Positions 30,062-39,326 of a stretch of 58,056 nucleotides of DNA are shown here, one piece after another. A program made the position numbers and the translations under genes. A model generated the notes under the pieces. The model saw nothing but the letters and a program-made list of their open reading frames with translations, had not been told where the DNA came from and did not search any database. Source of the DNA: a virus; IMG/VR virus record IMGVR_UViG_3300030906_000642, positions 1-58,056 of that record. One strand, given 5' to 3'. The stretch's first letter is position 1, and each line of letters begins with the position of its first letter.

Positions 30062-31282
30062 ATGACCATGCAGCGCAAGATCGTCCGCGCCCTGATCACC
30101 CCGGTCGGGGACGACGAGGTCGACGTGGTCATGTCCACCGCCGCCCTGGCCCGCGACGGCCACATCCTGCTGCCGCAGGGCTGCGTCCTCGACAACTACC
30201 GCGCCAACCCCATCGTGCTCTGGAGCCACAATCCGGATCATCCGATCGGCAATGCGGAAAACATCGTCGTCAGCGCCGACAACATCACCGCCCGCGCCCG
30301 CTTCGCCCAGCTGGGCATTTCGCGGAAGGCCGACGAAATCCGGGGCTTGGCCAAGACTGGCGTCATCCGCGCCGTCTCCGTCGGGTTCGACGCTCTGGAG
30401 ATGGAGCCGCTTAATCCCAAGAAGCCACACGGTGGCCAGCGGATCACCGCCTGGGAGCTGATGGAGTTCTCCTTCGTCAGCGTCCCCGCCGATCCCGGCG
30501 CCGTGGTGACCGCGCGCCAGCTTGAAGACATCACCGGAGACCTGCCCGTGACCGTGAAGCCAGAAATCGCCGCCTCCACGGCCGCCTCCACGGCCGCCGC
30601 TACCCCGAAGCCCCGCAAGCGCCGCGCGAACCCGGTTCGCAACCAAGGGCCAATCCAGTTCAAGCGCGGCCTCTATCAGGTCGCCAACCTGCTCTATCTG
30701 GTCGAGGAACTCGGCTGGCACGTCGACATGGCCAAGTATGAGGCCGCCATCGAGGGCGACGGCAGCGCCGTCCCCGGCATGCTTGCTGGCGTCCTGCAGG
30801 ACCTGGTCGACGCCCTCATGGCCATGACCACGGAAGAATTATCCGAGTTCATGGCCGGCTACGACGTCGAGGTCGAAGCCGAAGACGAGGTCGACGACAG
30901 TGTCGTGCTCACGGTTGAGGCGCGCGCCCACATCGCCGCCGCCCCCACGCCCGCCGTCCGCGCCTTCCGCCGCGGACTGGCCCACGCCAAGCTCCGCGCC
31001 GGCAAGACCCTGTCGGATGAAACCGTGCGCTGCCTGAAGGAAGCCGCCGCCCTGCACGAAGACGGCATGGCCGAAATCCGCAGCGGCCTGGCCAAGCACA
31101 AAAAGGGCGTCGCCGCCGTCAACGACCTGATGGATCGCGCTGGCGTGGCCGATCAGGAGGACAATGCGGCGGAGGCCAACGAGAACGCCGACCCCAGCGG
31201 CGAGCCCGAGGGTGAAGCCCGCATGAGCGCCGACTTCCGCCGTCGCGAGGCCGAGTTCTTGGGCCTGGCGCATACGCACTGA
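30062..31282 (+). CDS. HK97-type prohead protease with long C-terminal extension
   Basis: The 406-residue product has an N-terminal prohead protease domain: VLWSHNPDHPIG with likely catalytic His56, RAVSVGF with likely nucleophile Ser106, and ELMEFSFVSVPADPGAVV. It processes the capsid protein during maturation. Residues from about 160 form a charged helical extension that is probably a scaffold-like region, about twice the length of a minimal protease. Palindrome copy 6 encodes ANPVR at the junction between the domains. The adjacent downstream gene is the capsid protein. Confidence 0.9.
   Translation: MTMQRKIVRALITPVGDDEVDVVMSTAALARDGHILLPQGCVLDNYRANPIVLWSHNPDHPIGNAENIVVSADNITARARFAQLGISRKADEIRGLAKTGVIRAVSVGFDALEMEPLNPKKPHGGQRITAWELMEFSFVSVPADPGAVVTARQLEDITGDLPVTVKPEIAASTAASTAAATPKPRKRRANPVRNQGPIQFKRGLYQVANLLYLVEELGWHVDMAKYEAAIEGDGSAVPGMLAGVLQDLVDALMAMTTEELSEFMAGYDVEVEAEDEVDDSVVLTVEARAHIAAAPTPAVRAFRRGLAHAKLRAGKTLSDETVRCLKEAAALHEDGMAEIRSGLAKHKKGVAAVNDLMDRAGVADQEDNAAEANENADPSGEPEGEARMSADFRRREAEFLGLAHTH
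30626..30640 (+). repeat. 15-bp palindrome copy 6
   Basis: Perfect GCGAACCCGGTTCGC, reading ANPVR in the protease gene. Confidence 0.95.
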
Positions 31283-31394
31283 CACCGAATTTCGATCCCC
31301 ACGCCCAGGCGCGGGTAGCGAAACGCCCTATCGGCCCTTGGGCAAGGCTGCCGGCCCGCTGTGAAGCGCGCCACTCCCTTTGAAGGATCGCCCC

Positions 31395-32861
31395 ATGCTC
31401 GCCGAGCTGCTGAAGAAGCGTGCGGCCGCCTATGACACGTTCAAGGCGCTCGCTGAAAAACCCACCCTCACCGAAACCGAAACCGCCGACTATGGCGCGC
31501 GCAAAAAGGACGTCGAAGATATCGACGGCCAGATCGTGCGTTTCAAGGAGGCCCAGGCCCTAAGCGCCGAGACCGCCCTCCCGGTCGCGGGACAGGAAAA
31601 CGCCCACGACCCGATCCAGGTCCGCGAACTCGATCCCTACACCAACGAAGCCGACGCCAAGGCCATGGGCTTCGGCACCCACAAGGGCCTCCGCGCCGTC
31701 GCCTGCGCCAAGCTATTCGACGCGGCCGGCAAGAACCCTCAAGCCGCACGAGCCCTGGCCGTCGATATTCACGGTGAGCGCCATTCGATCACACGCGCCT
31801 TCGAGGCCGGTCGCCGCCCGGGATCGCGAGCCCTCGTCGTGTCGGTTGGCGCGTCCGGCGGTTTCGCCGTGCAACCGGACTTCGCTGGCGAGATCATCGA
31901 GCTGCTGCGCCCGAAAGCCGTTGTCCGCAAGGCCGGCCCGCGCAACATGCCGATGCCGCGGGGCAGCATGGTGATGCCGGGCCAGAACACGGCCGCGACC
32001 GCAAACTACGGCGGAGAATCGACCAAGGCGTCGTCCAGCCAGCCGTCGCTGAACCAGAAGACCGCGACCTACAAGAAGTTGACGGCCCTCGTGCCGGTAT
32101 CCAACGACATGATGCGCTATTCCGACCCGGCCGCCGACGCCTTCGTGCGCGACGACTTGGTCAAGGTCATGGCGCTTCGCGAGGACAAAGGCTTCCTGTT
32201 CGACGACGGCACCAGCGACACGGTGGTCGGCATGCTCGCCTGCGCCAATCGCTGGGTTGGCGAAAACGACGGCACGATGGGAGCTTGGTCGACCTCGGCC
32301 AACTCCGTCATGGCCGCGAATGCCGCCGACCCGGCTAACAGCACCGGGGGCAACTTCATCACCTCCAATGCCAGCCCCACCCTGGCCACCGTGCAGGCGG
32401 AACTTGGCGGCGCGGCCAACCGTCTCGATACCGCCAACGTGGACGAGGACAAGCGCGTCTGGTTCGTCCACCCGCGCATCAGGAACTTTCTCTACGACCT
32501 TACGAATAGCTTGGGCGAGTATGTCTTCCGCGACGAGCTGAACGACGGTGTCCTGCGGAACTATCCGCTGATGACCACCACCCAAATCCCGACCAACTAC
32601 TACAACGGCAACGGGTCGGCGACGAACTGCTCCTTCATCTTCCTGGCGGAGATGGACGAGGTCATCATCCTCGACTCGATGCAGCTGGAGTTGGCGGTGT
32701 CCCGCGAGGGCACCTACGTCGATGCCGGCGGCACGACGGTGTCCGCCTTCCAGAGCGACCAGACCATCATCCGCGCGATCGCCGAGCACGACTTCCAAAT
32801 GCGCCACGACCAGTCCGTGGCGATCATCCAGGGCGTCACCTGGTCGCCGGACATCCTCTAA
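31395..32861 (+). CDS. HK97-fold major capsid protein
   Basis: The 488-residue product has the HK97 layout: an N-terminal helical delta domain (about 1-110, LLKKRAAAYDTFKALAEKPT), then the conserved capsid core starting near GGFAVQPDFAGEIIELLRP, with YKKLTALVPVSNDMMRYSDP and the C-terminal AFQSDQTIIRAIAEHDFQMR. The protease would remove the N-terminal domain. I start at the ATG at 31395, which has AAGGATC upstream; an in-frame TTG at 31380 is less likely. A strong hairpin follows the stop. Confidence 0.95.
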   Translation: MLAELLKKRAAAYDTFKALAEKPTLTETETADYGARKKDVEDIDGQIVRFKEAQALSAETALPVAGQENAHDPIQVRELDPYTNEADAKAMGFGTHKGLRAVACAKLFDAAGKNPQAARALAVDIHGERHSITRAFEAGRRPGSRALVVSVGASGGFAVQPDFAGEIIELLRPKAVVRKAGPRNMPMPRGSMVMPGQNTAATANYGGESTKASSSQPSLNQKTATYKKLTALVPVSNDMMRYSDPAADAFVRDDLVKVMALREDKGFLFDDGTSDTVVGMLACANRWVGENDGTMGAWSTSANSVMAANAADPANSTGGNFITSNASPTLATVQAELGGAANRLDTANVDEDKRVWFVHPRIRNFLYDLTNSLGEYVFRDELNDGVLRNYPLMTTTQIPTNYYNGNGSATNCSFIFLAEMDEVIILDSMQLELAVSREGTYVDAGGTTVSAFQSDQTIIRAIAEHDFQMRHDQSVAIIQGVTWSPDIL

Positions 32862-32872
32862 GCCCGCGCTAT

Positions 32873-32909
32873 CGCTCGCTTGCGCTCGCGGTTTGAGCGC
32901 GAGCGAGCG
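32873..32909 (+). terminator. Strong hairpin after capsid gene
   Basis: A 15-base arm (32873-32887) and its complement (32895-32909), matching at 14 of 15 positions around a seven-base loop, form a very stable GC hairpin. No T-run follows. It may stabilise the capsid mRNA 3' end or reduce downstream transcription, giving higher capsid output. Confidence 0.6.
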
Positions 32910-32959
32910 GTTCCATCGCCTGCGCCGGCCTCCCGTTCACCTCCCAAAGGACTCTCCTC

Positions 32960-33400
32960 ATGACCCCCTCGTTCCAGCACAACGTCGGCGCCTATGTCGC
33001 GCCGGTGACCAGCGTCTTCCCGCAAAGCTCCGCCGCCGCGACCATCAATGGCGCATCCGTCAGGCGGTCGGCGCACAACATGCCGCTGTCCTGCCTCCTG
33101 CACCAGGTGGTCGGCGCGGTCGGCGGCGCGCCCTCGGCGTCCAGCGTGCAGACCACCCTGCAGCACTCGCCGGACAACGCCACCTGGACCAACTACATCC
33201 CCGATGGCGCGAGCTCGGTGGCACAGACCCCGGCGATCACGGCGGCCAATCTCGGTTCGGGCGCCGCCGTCGATCTGTCGGGCGCCTTTGACTACATCCG
33301 CGCGGTCACGGTCATCACCTTCACCGGGGGCACGAGCCCCACGGCGCAGGTCTATTCCGACATCATCCTCGGCGGCGAGGCGGTCCTGCCGGCGATCTAA
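32960..33400 (+). CDS. Putative head decoration/structural protein
   Basis: The 146-residue product begins MTPSFQHNVGAYVAPVTSVF and is rich in small residues and beta-prone segments (GAFDYIRAVTVITFTGGTSP). AAAGGACTC precedes its ATG. Position directly after the capsid gene is where decoration proteins are usually found, but I do not recognise the family. Confidence 0.6.
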   Translation: MTPSFQHNVGAYVAPVTSVFPQSSAAATINGASVRRSAHNMPLSCLLHQVVGAVGGAPSASSVQTTLQHSPDNATWTNYIPDGASSVAQTPAITAANLGSGAAVDLSGAFDYIRAVTVITFTGGTSPTAQVYSDIILGGEAVLPAI

Positions 33401-33513
33401 CCTGGTCGGGTCTCAGTATCTGATTGGCCGCCACGGGATCGCGACTGACATCGCCGCCCTCGCTCCCGTGGTGGGCGCCATCACCCGAACCGTCACGCGA
33501 AGGATCCGCCCCA

Positions 33514-33717
33514 ATGAAACACATCACCTTCGCGCAGACGACGGGCGAATTCCGCGCCGGCGACAAGCGGGTTGTCCCCGACGAGGTCGCCGCCAAGCTT
33601 CCCAAGGACGCCGTGCTCGCCAGCGAGACCTGGCCCGCGCCGCCGGCGAGGAAGCCGAAACGCGCGGTGCTGAATATCCAGCGCCCCGGCGCCCCGGACC
33701 TGCTGAGCGAGAAATAA
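33514..33717 (+). CDS. Hypothetical 67-residue protein
   Basis: The product begins MKHITFAQTTGEFRAGDKRV and ends with a basic/proline-rich region. It could be a small head or connector accessory protein similar to lambda FI-like fillers, but only position hints at this. GAAGGATC precedes the ATG. Confidence 0.55.
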   Translation: MKHITFAQTTGEFRAGDKRVVPDEVAAKLPKDAVLASETWPAPPARKPKRAVLNIQRPGAPDLLSEK

Positions 33718-33719
33718 CC

Positions 33720-34553
33720 ATGGCCAACCGCCTCCTCGCCTCGATCTCCGCGCTGGCTCTCCTCACGGCGACCCCGGCGTTGGCCCAGTCCGCCAGCGGC
33801 GGCCCACCCGCCACCTATGCCGACCAATACGGCCATCTTCAGACCGCCAGCGCCGCCCACGGCATCGGCCGCGAGAACGGCACGGGCGCGCAATGCCTGA
33901 TGGGCTATGACGTCACCTGCGCCCAGCCGGTCTATATCGAGGCCGGCGGCTCCCTTGGCGTCTCCAACCTCCCCGCCACGGTCGATACCAACACCGGCCC
34001 AGCGTCAGCGAGCACCTTGCGCACCGCCCCGGCGACCAATACGACCTCCGCGCCGGTCTCCCCCGCCATCACCGGCCCCACCAGCACCCTGACGCTGCCG
34101 TCGACCACCACGGCCTATGCCGCCGGCAACCTGATCGCCAACTCGGCCACGGCCGGGTCTGTCGTGGTTCCCAGCTTCAACGTCTCCAACGCCGCCGGCG
34201 GCGCGGCGATCGCGCGGTTGCGGCTGTCGACGAACGACAACACCTCGACCGCCTGGCCCGGCGTCGGCGTCCAGGTCGATCTCTGGCTTGCCGCCCCCAC
34301 CTTCACCAACGGCGATCGCGGCGCCTTCCTGCCGGCCACCGGCACAGCCAACCACCTCGGGTCCTTCACCTGCACGATGTCGGCGGAATATGGCGACGGG
34401 GCCTATGGGGAATGCTCGCCCTCGGTGGGCTCCTTCGCCCTGCCGAAGCTGGCCAGCGGGACCGCCATCTACTGGACGCTGCAGGCCACGACCGCCAGCG
34501 GCGTCACCGGCGCGTCCAAGGTGTGGACCCTGACCGCCGAGCTGTTGAACTGA
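33720..34553 (+). CDS. Secreted-type beta-rich protein in head operon
   Basis: The 277-residue product has a clear Sec signal peptide (MANRLLASISALALLTATPA, cleaved after LAQ or ALA) and a Ser/Thr/Ala-rich body with many beta-prone strands, plus two Cys pairs (QCLMGYDVTC and CTMSAEYGDGAYGEC). Virion proteins do not normally carry signal peptides. It may be an envelope-directed cargo protein, or a structural protein whose leader is retained. It overlaps the next gene by one base. No family is recognised. Confidence 0.65.
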   Translation: MANRLLASISALALLTATPALAQSASGGPPATYADQYGHLQTASAAHGIGRENGTGAQCLMGYDVTCAQPVYIEAGGSLGVSNLPATVDTNTGPASASTLRTAPATNTTSAPVSPAITGPTSTLTLPSTTTAYAAGNLIANSATAGSVVVPSFNVSNAAGGAAIARLRLSTNDNTSTAWPGVGVQVDLWLAAPTFTNGDRGAFLPATGTANHLGSFTCTMSAEYGDGAYGECSPSVGSFALPKLASGTAIYWTLQATTASGVTGASKVWTLTAELLN

Positions 34554-35827
34554 TGCGCTTCTTCGCCGCGCTTCTCTGCGTCATCGCCCTCACGCTGGGT
34601 CTGTCGGCCCCGGCGCATGCCGCCCCGCCGGCGGAAACCCTGCTGCTGCTCAGCGGCGGCAAGTGCGCCGGCGTCAGCCTGGATGTCGAGTTCGTCAAGG
34701 GCGGCGCCTGCCTCAACGGTCGCTACTACGGTTCGGCGACCCAGCTCCCCGGCTGGAGCTTCGCCCGCTCCTCGACCAAGACCGCGCTGGACGCCTCCGG
34801 GGTTCTGCACACCTTCACTTCGGGCGTCCCGGCGATCACCAACCTGGGACTGTCGGTCGAGCAGGCCGCCACCAACGGCGTATTGAGAAGCGGCGATCTT
34901 TCCAACGCGGCCTGGACCAGCATTTCCGCCACCGTCACCGGCAATGTCGGCGTCGCGCCGGACCTGACCACCACGGCGGCGCAGATCGTCTCCTCGGCCA
35001 CGAATGGCGGCCAGTACCAGAACGTCGCCAGCTTCGTTGCTTCGGGCAGCGCCTACACCAGCCAGGGCGACCTGAAGACGGTGTCGGGCGGCCCGAACCT
35101 GATCTTCTTCGCGGCCGCCTCCAGCGTCGGCGCCGGCAGCGTCGCCCCGACCGTCACGATCAACGGCTCGACCTGCGCTTTTGTCTCCGCTTCGGCGTCG
35201 GTCTCCTCCGAAACCGTCACCCAGCTGGCCAACGGCTGGTGCCACGTCACCGCGACCTTCACCGCCGCCGCGACAGCCACCACCACGGTCGCCGCTGGCG
35301 CGGTGAACAGCGGGACCACCTTCCAGGCCTGGGGGATGCAGACCGAGGGAGGCCCCTTCGCGACCTCCTACATCCCGACGACGTCAGCGCAAGCGGCGCG
35401 CGCGGCGGATGTGGCCTCCATCGGGACCCCAATCGGCGCGACCGGCTCGTTTTTGGGGTGGGCATATGGGCCGAATGACAGCACTGCGTCAGGCCCCCGC
35501 GTTGCCGGCTATCTAGCCGCGGCGTCGGCCTACGCCACCGCCTCGCCTACCAACGTAGCGATTTTCAACTCGTCTGTCGGAAATCTGAGTTTGACGGTCG
35601 CCACATCGCCAACGGCGTTGATGAAAATTGCCGCGTCGTGGTCCCCAACTGGGCGGTCGCTTTCGGTAAATGGCTTGGCCGCCGTGTCAGACAGCGCGGC
35701 GATGCCCGCATCGACGGGGGTCATCATCGGCAGCCAAAACACCGGCGGCCAGTTCCTCAACAGCTTCGTCCAGAAGCTGGTGTTCTACCCTACGCACCAG
35801 AACCCGCAGGCGCTGAGCAGCAAATGA
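34553..35827 (+). CDS. Secreted-type LamG/carbohydrate-binding-like phage protein
   Basis: The 424-residue product has a Sec signal peptide (MRFFAALLCVIALTLGLSAP) and then the layout of phage adhesin or lectin-like proteins: SNAAWTSISATVTGNVG, FQAWGMQTEGGPFATSYIPT (a motif frequent in phage carbohydrate-binding proteins) and a concanavalin-like C-terminal half. It may bind host surface glycans. The signal peptide is unexpected for a particle component. It overlaps both neighbours, so it is part of the operon. Confidence 0.65.
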   Translation: MRFFAALLCVIALTLGLSAPAHAAPPAETLLLLSGGKCAGVSLDVEFVKGGACLNGRYYGSATQLPGWSFARSSTKTALDASGVLHTFTSGVPAITNLGLSVEQAATNGVLRSGDLSNAAWTSISATVTGNVGVAPDLTTTAAQIVSSATNGGQYQNVASFVASGSAYTSQGDLKTVSGGPNLIFFAAASSVGAGSVAPTVTINGSTCAFVSASASVSSETVTQLANGWCHVTATFTAAATATTTVAAGAVNSGTTFQAWGMQTEGGPFATSYIPTTSAQAARAADVASIGTPIGATGSFLGWAYGPNDSTASGPRVAGYLAAASAYATASPTNVAIFNSSVGNLSLTVATSPTALMKIAASWSPTGRSLSVNGLAAVSDSAAMPASTGVIIGSQNTGGQFLNSFVQKLVFYPTHQNPQALSSK

Positions 35828-36120
35828 TCCGCACCCTCGCCATCCTGTCCGCCCTCGCGCTACTCGCCGCCACGCCGGCCCAGGCCCAGACCATCAGCTG
35901 GTCCCCCGGCGTCGACTGCCAGGCCAACGCCCTGGGTGAAGACTGCATCATCACCCCAAGCCTGATGCAGCCAGCCTTCGCCGCCTATCAGGTCGCCCCG
36001 CCGCTCAACCGGGTCTGGTCCGGAGACGATCCCACGTCCCCCACCCTGACCGTCGAACTCCAGTTCCCCGACCTCGCCACCGCACAGAGCGTGCTGGCGG
36101 GGCTGTGGACGGCGAGCTGA
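35824..36120 (+). CDS. Small secreted-type protein in head operon
   Basis: The 98-residue product has a signal peptide (MIRTLAILSALALLAATPAQ, cleaved after AQA) and a mature domain of about 77 residues with two Cys (VDCQANALGEDC). No family is recognised. It starts with an ATGA overlap to the previous gene and is the third consecutive signal-peptide gene. Confidence 0.6.
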   Translation: MIRTLAILSALALLAATPAQAQTISWSPGVDCQANALGEDCIITPSLMQPAFAAYQVAPPLNRVWSGDDPTSPTLTVELQFPDLATAQSVLAGLWTAS

Positions 36121-36138
36121 TCCGCCTAGGAGACCCTG

Positions 36139-37056
36139 ATGGGCTATTCCGTCGTCACCACGGTGCTCCAGGCCGCCGTCAGCACCCTGCTGACCGATCT
36201 GCCGACGGTGAAGGACGAACTGTCGATCAAGGCCGCCGACACCTCGAACGACGCATGGCTGACACGGGCGATCACCCAGGCGTCGCGGGCGATCGCCGTC
36301 TACACCAAGCGCAAGTTCGCCCCGGAGTATGTGCAGGACCTGTTCGACGTCGAGCAAGATCCCTATCCCTACCAGACCCCCGGCGGCTTCCCCCAGCTGG
36401 AGTTGACCCGCTGGCCCGTCCTGGCCGTGGTTGCCGTGGTCCAGACGCTGGCCCCGGCCAGCAGCCAGCGCCCCGCGACCACCCAGGCCCTTGTCCAGGA
36501 CCTGGACTTCCGGCTCGAGCCCGTCACCGGCCGCCTGCTGCGCCTGAACGCCTTCACCGGCGTGGCGACCCTTTGGGAGGCCATGCCGGTCACCGTTACC
36601 TACACCGCCGGGTTTGGGGCGCTAATCGAGGATACGGACACGGTTCCGGCCTCATCACCCTATCAGGTCACGGTGGCGGAAGCCGGCGCATTCTCCTGCG
36701 GCCAGTCGGTCAGCTACGCCTCCGGCGCGGCCCTGGCCCTGGTTGCCGCCAATCCTGATCAGGGCCAGTACAGCCTGGAGGCGGGCGCCTATAGCTTCAA
36801 CCCGGCGGACGCGGGCCAGCCGCTCGCCTTCGCCTACGCCACCTTCATCATCCCCGCCGACCTGACCGAAATCTGCCTGCGGCTGATCACCATGCGTTTC
36901 CGGGCGAGGGGGCGTGATCCGCTCCTGATGCAGCGGGAAAGCCAGCAGATCGGCGTCGAGCGTTTCTGGGTCGGCGGCTCGCCGGGCCAGACCGGGCAGT
37001 TCCCCGCCGATATCGAGGGCGCCCTGAACGAGTACCGGACGCCCACGCTGGCCTAG
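36139..37056 (+). CDS. Head-tail connector (gp6-like) protein
   Basis: The 305-residue product has the helical N-terminal connector signature (LSIKAADTSNDAWLTRAITQ, then ASRAIAVYTKRKF) typical of HK97 gp6-like adaptors that sit under the portal. Between residues about 175 and 235 an extra beta-rich insertion interrupts the fold before the C-terminal helices (DLTEICLRLITMRFRARGRD). AGGAGA precedes the ATG. It is followed by a gp10-like gene. Confidence 0.8.
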   Translation: MGYSVVTTVLQAAVSTLLTDLPTVKDELSIKAADTSNDAWLTRAITQASRAIAVYTKRKFAPEYVQDLFDVEQDPYPYQTPGGFPQLELTRWPVLAVVAVVQTLAPASSQRPATTQALVQDLDFRLEPVTGRLLRLNAFTGVATLWEAMPVTVTYTAGFGALIEDTDTVPASSPYQVTVAEAGAFSCGQSVSYASGAALALVAANPDQGQYSLEAGAYSFNPADAGQPLAFAYATFIIPADLTEICLRLITMRFRARGRDPLLMQRESQQIGVERFWVGGSPGQTGQFPADIEGALNEYRTPTLA

Positions 37057-37066
37057 GGGCAGACCT

Positions 37067-37573
37067 ATGGATTTCGTTCATTTTGACATCACCGGCGTGC
37101 GCCAGACCGGCATTCGTTTCGATGAGTTCCCGGACGCGCTTTACGAAGACCTGCGCGTCGAGGTCAACGCCCTGGCGATCGAGCTGTTCGGTCGGGTCGA
37201 GGCGGCGACCCCTGATCGCACCGGCCTGTTGCGCAGCCAGGAGCGGGTGCGGCTGTTCACCGATCCCAATCGGATCACCGGCTATGTCGATGTCGAGGGC
37301 GGCAAGGTTTCGGGCGGCCCCTACGCCAAGGCCGCCTCGCTGGAATACGGCGCCCACGCGTCGACCCAGGTCAAGGCCCACGCCATGGGCCTGGATCACC
37401 ACTGGGCGCTGAAACTGGCGTCGCCGGAGAGGGTGCTGGTCGAGGCCTACAACCGGACGCCAAACATCGCGGAAGTGGCGTTCGAACGCGGCCCGCTGGC
37501 GGTGATGCAGCCCGAAATCGCATCCCGCCTGAACGCCGTCGTCGCCAAGTCGACGGCGGAAGCCAACAGCTAG
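37067..37573 (+). CDS. HK97 gp10-like head-tail joining protein
   Basis: The 168-residue product matches the gp10 family layout: an N-terminal helix (LRVEVNALAIELFGRVEAAT), PDRTGLLRSQ, a strand block, and the conserved YAKAASLEYGAHA. It finishes the head-tail interface. It starts 10 bases after the gp6-like gene and ends 31 bases before the next. Confidence 0.8.
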   Translation: MDFVHFDITGVRQTGIRFDEFPDALYEDLRVEVNALAIELFGRVEAATPDRTGLLRSQERVRLFTDPNRITGYVDVEGGKVSGGPYAKAASLEYGAHASTQVKAHAMGLDHHWALKLASPERVLVEAYNRTPNIAEVAFERGPLAVMQPEIASRLNAVVAKSTAEANS

Positions 37574-37604
37574 AACGCTCAAGTCGCGCGGAGAGGAATG
37601 CTCT

Positions 37605-38243
37605 GTGAACAACGATTTCGAGCCGGTGATGGCCGCCCTGTTCGCCCATCTGCAAGGCGCGGTGGTCATCCCCTTCACCGCCAATGCGACAGCGGCGGAT
37701 GCGACCTTGATGGGCATCACTGACCCCGCCGTGGCGCTTCTGTTCCCGGGCCTTCCGGTTTTCGGGCCAGGTGTGGTGCGCGGGGCGACCATCGCCTCGC
37801 TCGATCTGGATGCCGGCACGGTCACCCTGTCCGACCCGCTCGACCAGGGTGGGGACGGCGTCGCGTTTACGACCGGCTTCTTGAGCGCGTCACGGCGCAC
37901 CCAGCACTGGAACCAGGTCGATGAACAGCCGGCCCTGTTCCTGCGGCGCATCGGCGTCACCGACGAACCCGACGAGCTGTTCATGCGCACGACGCTGGAG
38001 TGCGAGGCCTGGATTTACTGCAACGCCGGCGAGGATCCTGCGCTACCGCCGGACAGCGCCCTGACCAGCCTGGAACAGCTGGTTCGCCAGAGCTTCGCCG
38101 CCGATGGTGACTACGGCGACCCTCGCTTCACCCTCGGCGGCATGGTCGATTGGTGCCGCATCGAAGGTCGAGGAACCAGTTCGCCCGGCGACCAGGGCGG
38201 CCAAGCCATCAGCCTTATCCCCATTCGCATCACGCTGCCCTGA
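37605..38243 (+). CDS. Putative tail terminator (lambda gpU-like) protein
   Basis: The 212-residue product starts at a GTG with GAGAGGA upstream. It has an insertion of beta-rich sequence (about 25-85) followed by the tail-terminator-like part WNQVDEQPALFLRRIGVTDE and LECEAWIYCNAG. Position between the joining protein and the tail tube is where tail terminators are encoded. Evidence is layout and order, so the exact role is inferred. Confidence 0.65.
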   Translation: MNNDFEPVMAALFAHLQGAVVIPFTANATAADATLMGITDPAVALLFPGLPVFGPGVVRGATIASLDLDAGTVTLSDPLDQGGDGVAFTTGFLSASRRTQHWNQVDEQPALFLRRIGVTDEPDELFMRTTLECEAWIYCNAGEDPALPPDSALTSLEQLVRQSFAADGDYGDPRFTLGGMVDWCRIEGRGTSSPGDQGGQAISLIPIRITLP

Positions 38244-38255
38244 GGAGCGCCTCCC

Positions 38256-38510
38256 ATGTCCCACGCCGACACCGTCAACAACTGGTTCCGCGAGCGCCTG
38301 TCGGGCGGCCCGATCGCGCAGCACACCCCGGCCTATAACCAGCTGGTCGAGGCGCTGCCGGACCTGATCACCCGCCTTGAGGTCAAGCTTGCCGCCGCTG
38401 CCGATGATGCGAACCCGGTTCGCGCCGCGCCGGCCAAGGCCGCTAAGGCGCCCCCGGCGGGTGCGCCGGCCGCCCCGCTCGCCGGCGCCAAGCCCGACGC
38501 AGCCGCTTAA
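38256..38510 (+). CDS. Hypothetical 84-residue protein
   Basis: The product begins MSHADTVNNWFRERLSGGPI, contains a helix (NQLVEALPDLITRLEVKL) and ends in an Ala/Pro-rich flexible tail. Palindrome copy 7 reads ANPVR near the start of the tail. It precedes the tail tube gene. No family is recognised. Confidence 0.6.
   Translation: MSHADTVNNWFRERLSGGPIAQHTPAYNQLVEALPDLITRLEVKLAAAADDANPVRAAPAKAAKAPPAGAPAAPLAGAKPDAAA
38409..38423 (+). repeat. 15-bp palindrome copy 7
   Basis: Perfect GCGAACCCGGTTCGC, in frame as ANPVR. Confidence 0.95.
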
Positions 38511-38558
38511 TCCCAATCTTCGCCCCACCCTCCCGCGCCAACAGGAAAGCCTTCTCCC

Positions 38559-39320
38559 ATGACCGTAGCCCTCAACGGCAAGCCGACCTTCGGCGCTGGC
38601 CGCGTCTTCGCCACCGCTAACCTGACCAACCCCACCCCGGCCCGGGCGATGGTGCCGCAGAGCCAGTCCATCGACTTCAAGCGTAAGACCGAAAGCCTGT
38701 TCGGCGAGAACCAGCTAGCCGTCGCCGTCGGCGCCGGCGAAATGGATGTCACCGGAAAGGTGGAATACGCCAAGATCAACGCCCGGATGTTCGCCGACAA
38801 TCTGTTCGGCGTCGCCAGCACGACCGGCTCCTACGCCGAGGCGGATGGCGAACTGGGCACCGTCGCCGCCAGCACGCCCTTCATCGTCACCGTGGCCAAT
38901 GTGGCCACCTTCCTGTTCGATCTGGGCGTCATCAATGTGCTGACGGGGGCGATCTTGAGCTGCGTCGCGACGGGTTCGGAGGTGGCGGGCAAGTCCTACT
39001 CCGTCGCCAACGGCGTCTACAAGTTCGCCGCCGCCGACGACGGCGCGAACGTCAAGATTTCCTACGCCTATTCGGTGCCGACGGCGGGCGAGACCGTGTC
39101 CCTGACCAACCAGCCCCAGGGTCTGACCGGCAACTTCCAGGCCACCCACGTTCTGCCCTGGGGGACCGAGCAGGACATGTTCGTGTTCGGCAACTGCCTC
39201 TCCGGCGGCGGCGGCTTGTCGATGAAGAAGAGCGGCTTCGCCAGCAACACCCTCGACTACACCGCCGCCTGCAACAGCAACGGGGTGCTCGGCACCGCCA
39301 GCTTCGCCGAAGCGGCTTAA
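38559..39320 (+). CDS. Major tail tube protein
   Basis: The 253-residue product has tail-tube features: an early beta block (FGAGRVFATANLTNPTPARA), an acidic FKRKTESLFGEN loop, and a C-terminal domain with NQPQGLTGNFQATHVLPWGT. Location after connector genes and before chaperone and tape measure genes fits. It assembles into the non-contractile tube. A central insertion (SYSVANGVYKFAAADDG) resembles repeated sequence in the gp6-like insertion. Confidence 0.8.
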   Translation: MTVALNGKPTFGAGRVFATANLTNPTPARAMVPQSQSIDFKRKTESLFGENQLAVAVGAGEMDVTGKVEYAKINARMFADNLFGVASTTGSYAEADGELGTVAASTPFIVTVANVATFLFDLGVINVLTGAILSCVATGSEVAGKSYSVANGVYKFAAADDGANVKISYAYSVPTAGETVSLTNQPQGLTGNFQATHVLPWGTEQDMFVFGNCLSGGGGLSMKKSGFASNTLDYTAACNSNGVLGTASFAEAA

Positions 39321-39326
39321 GGCGCC

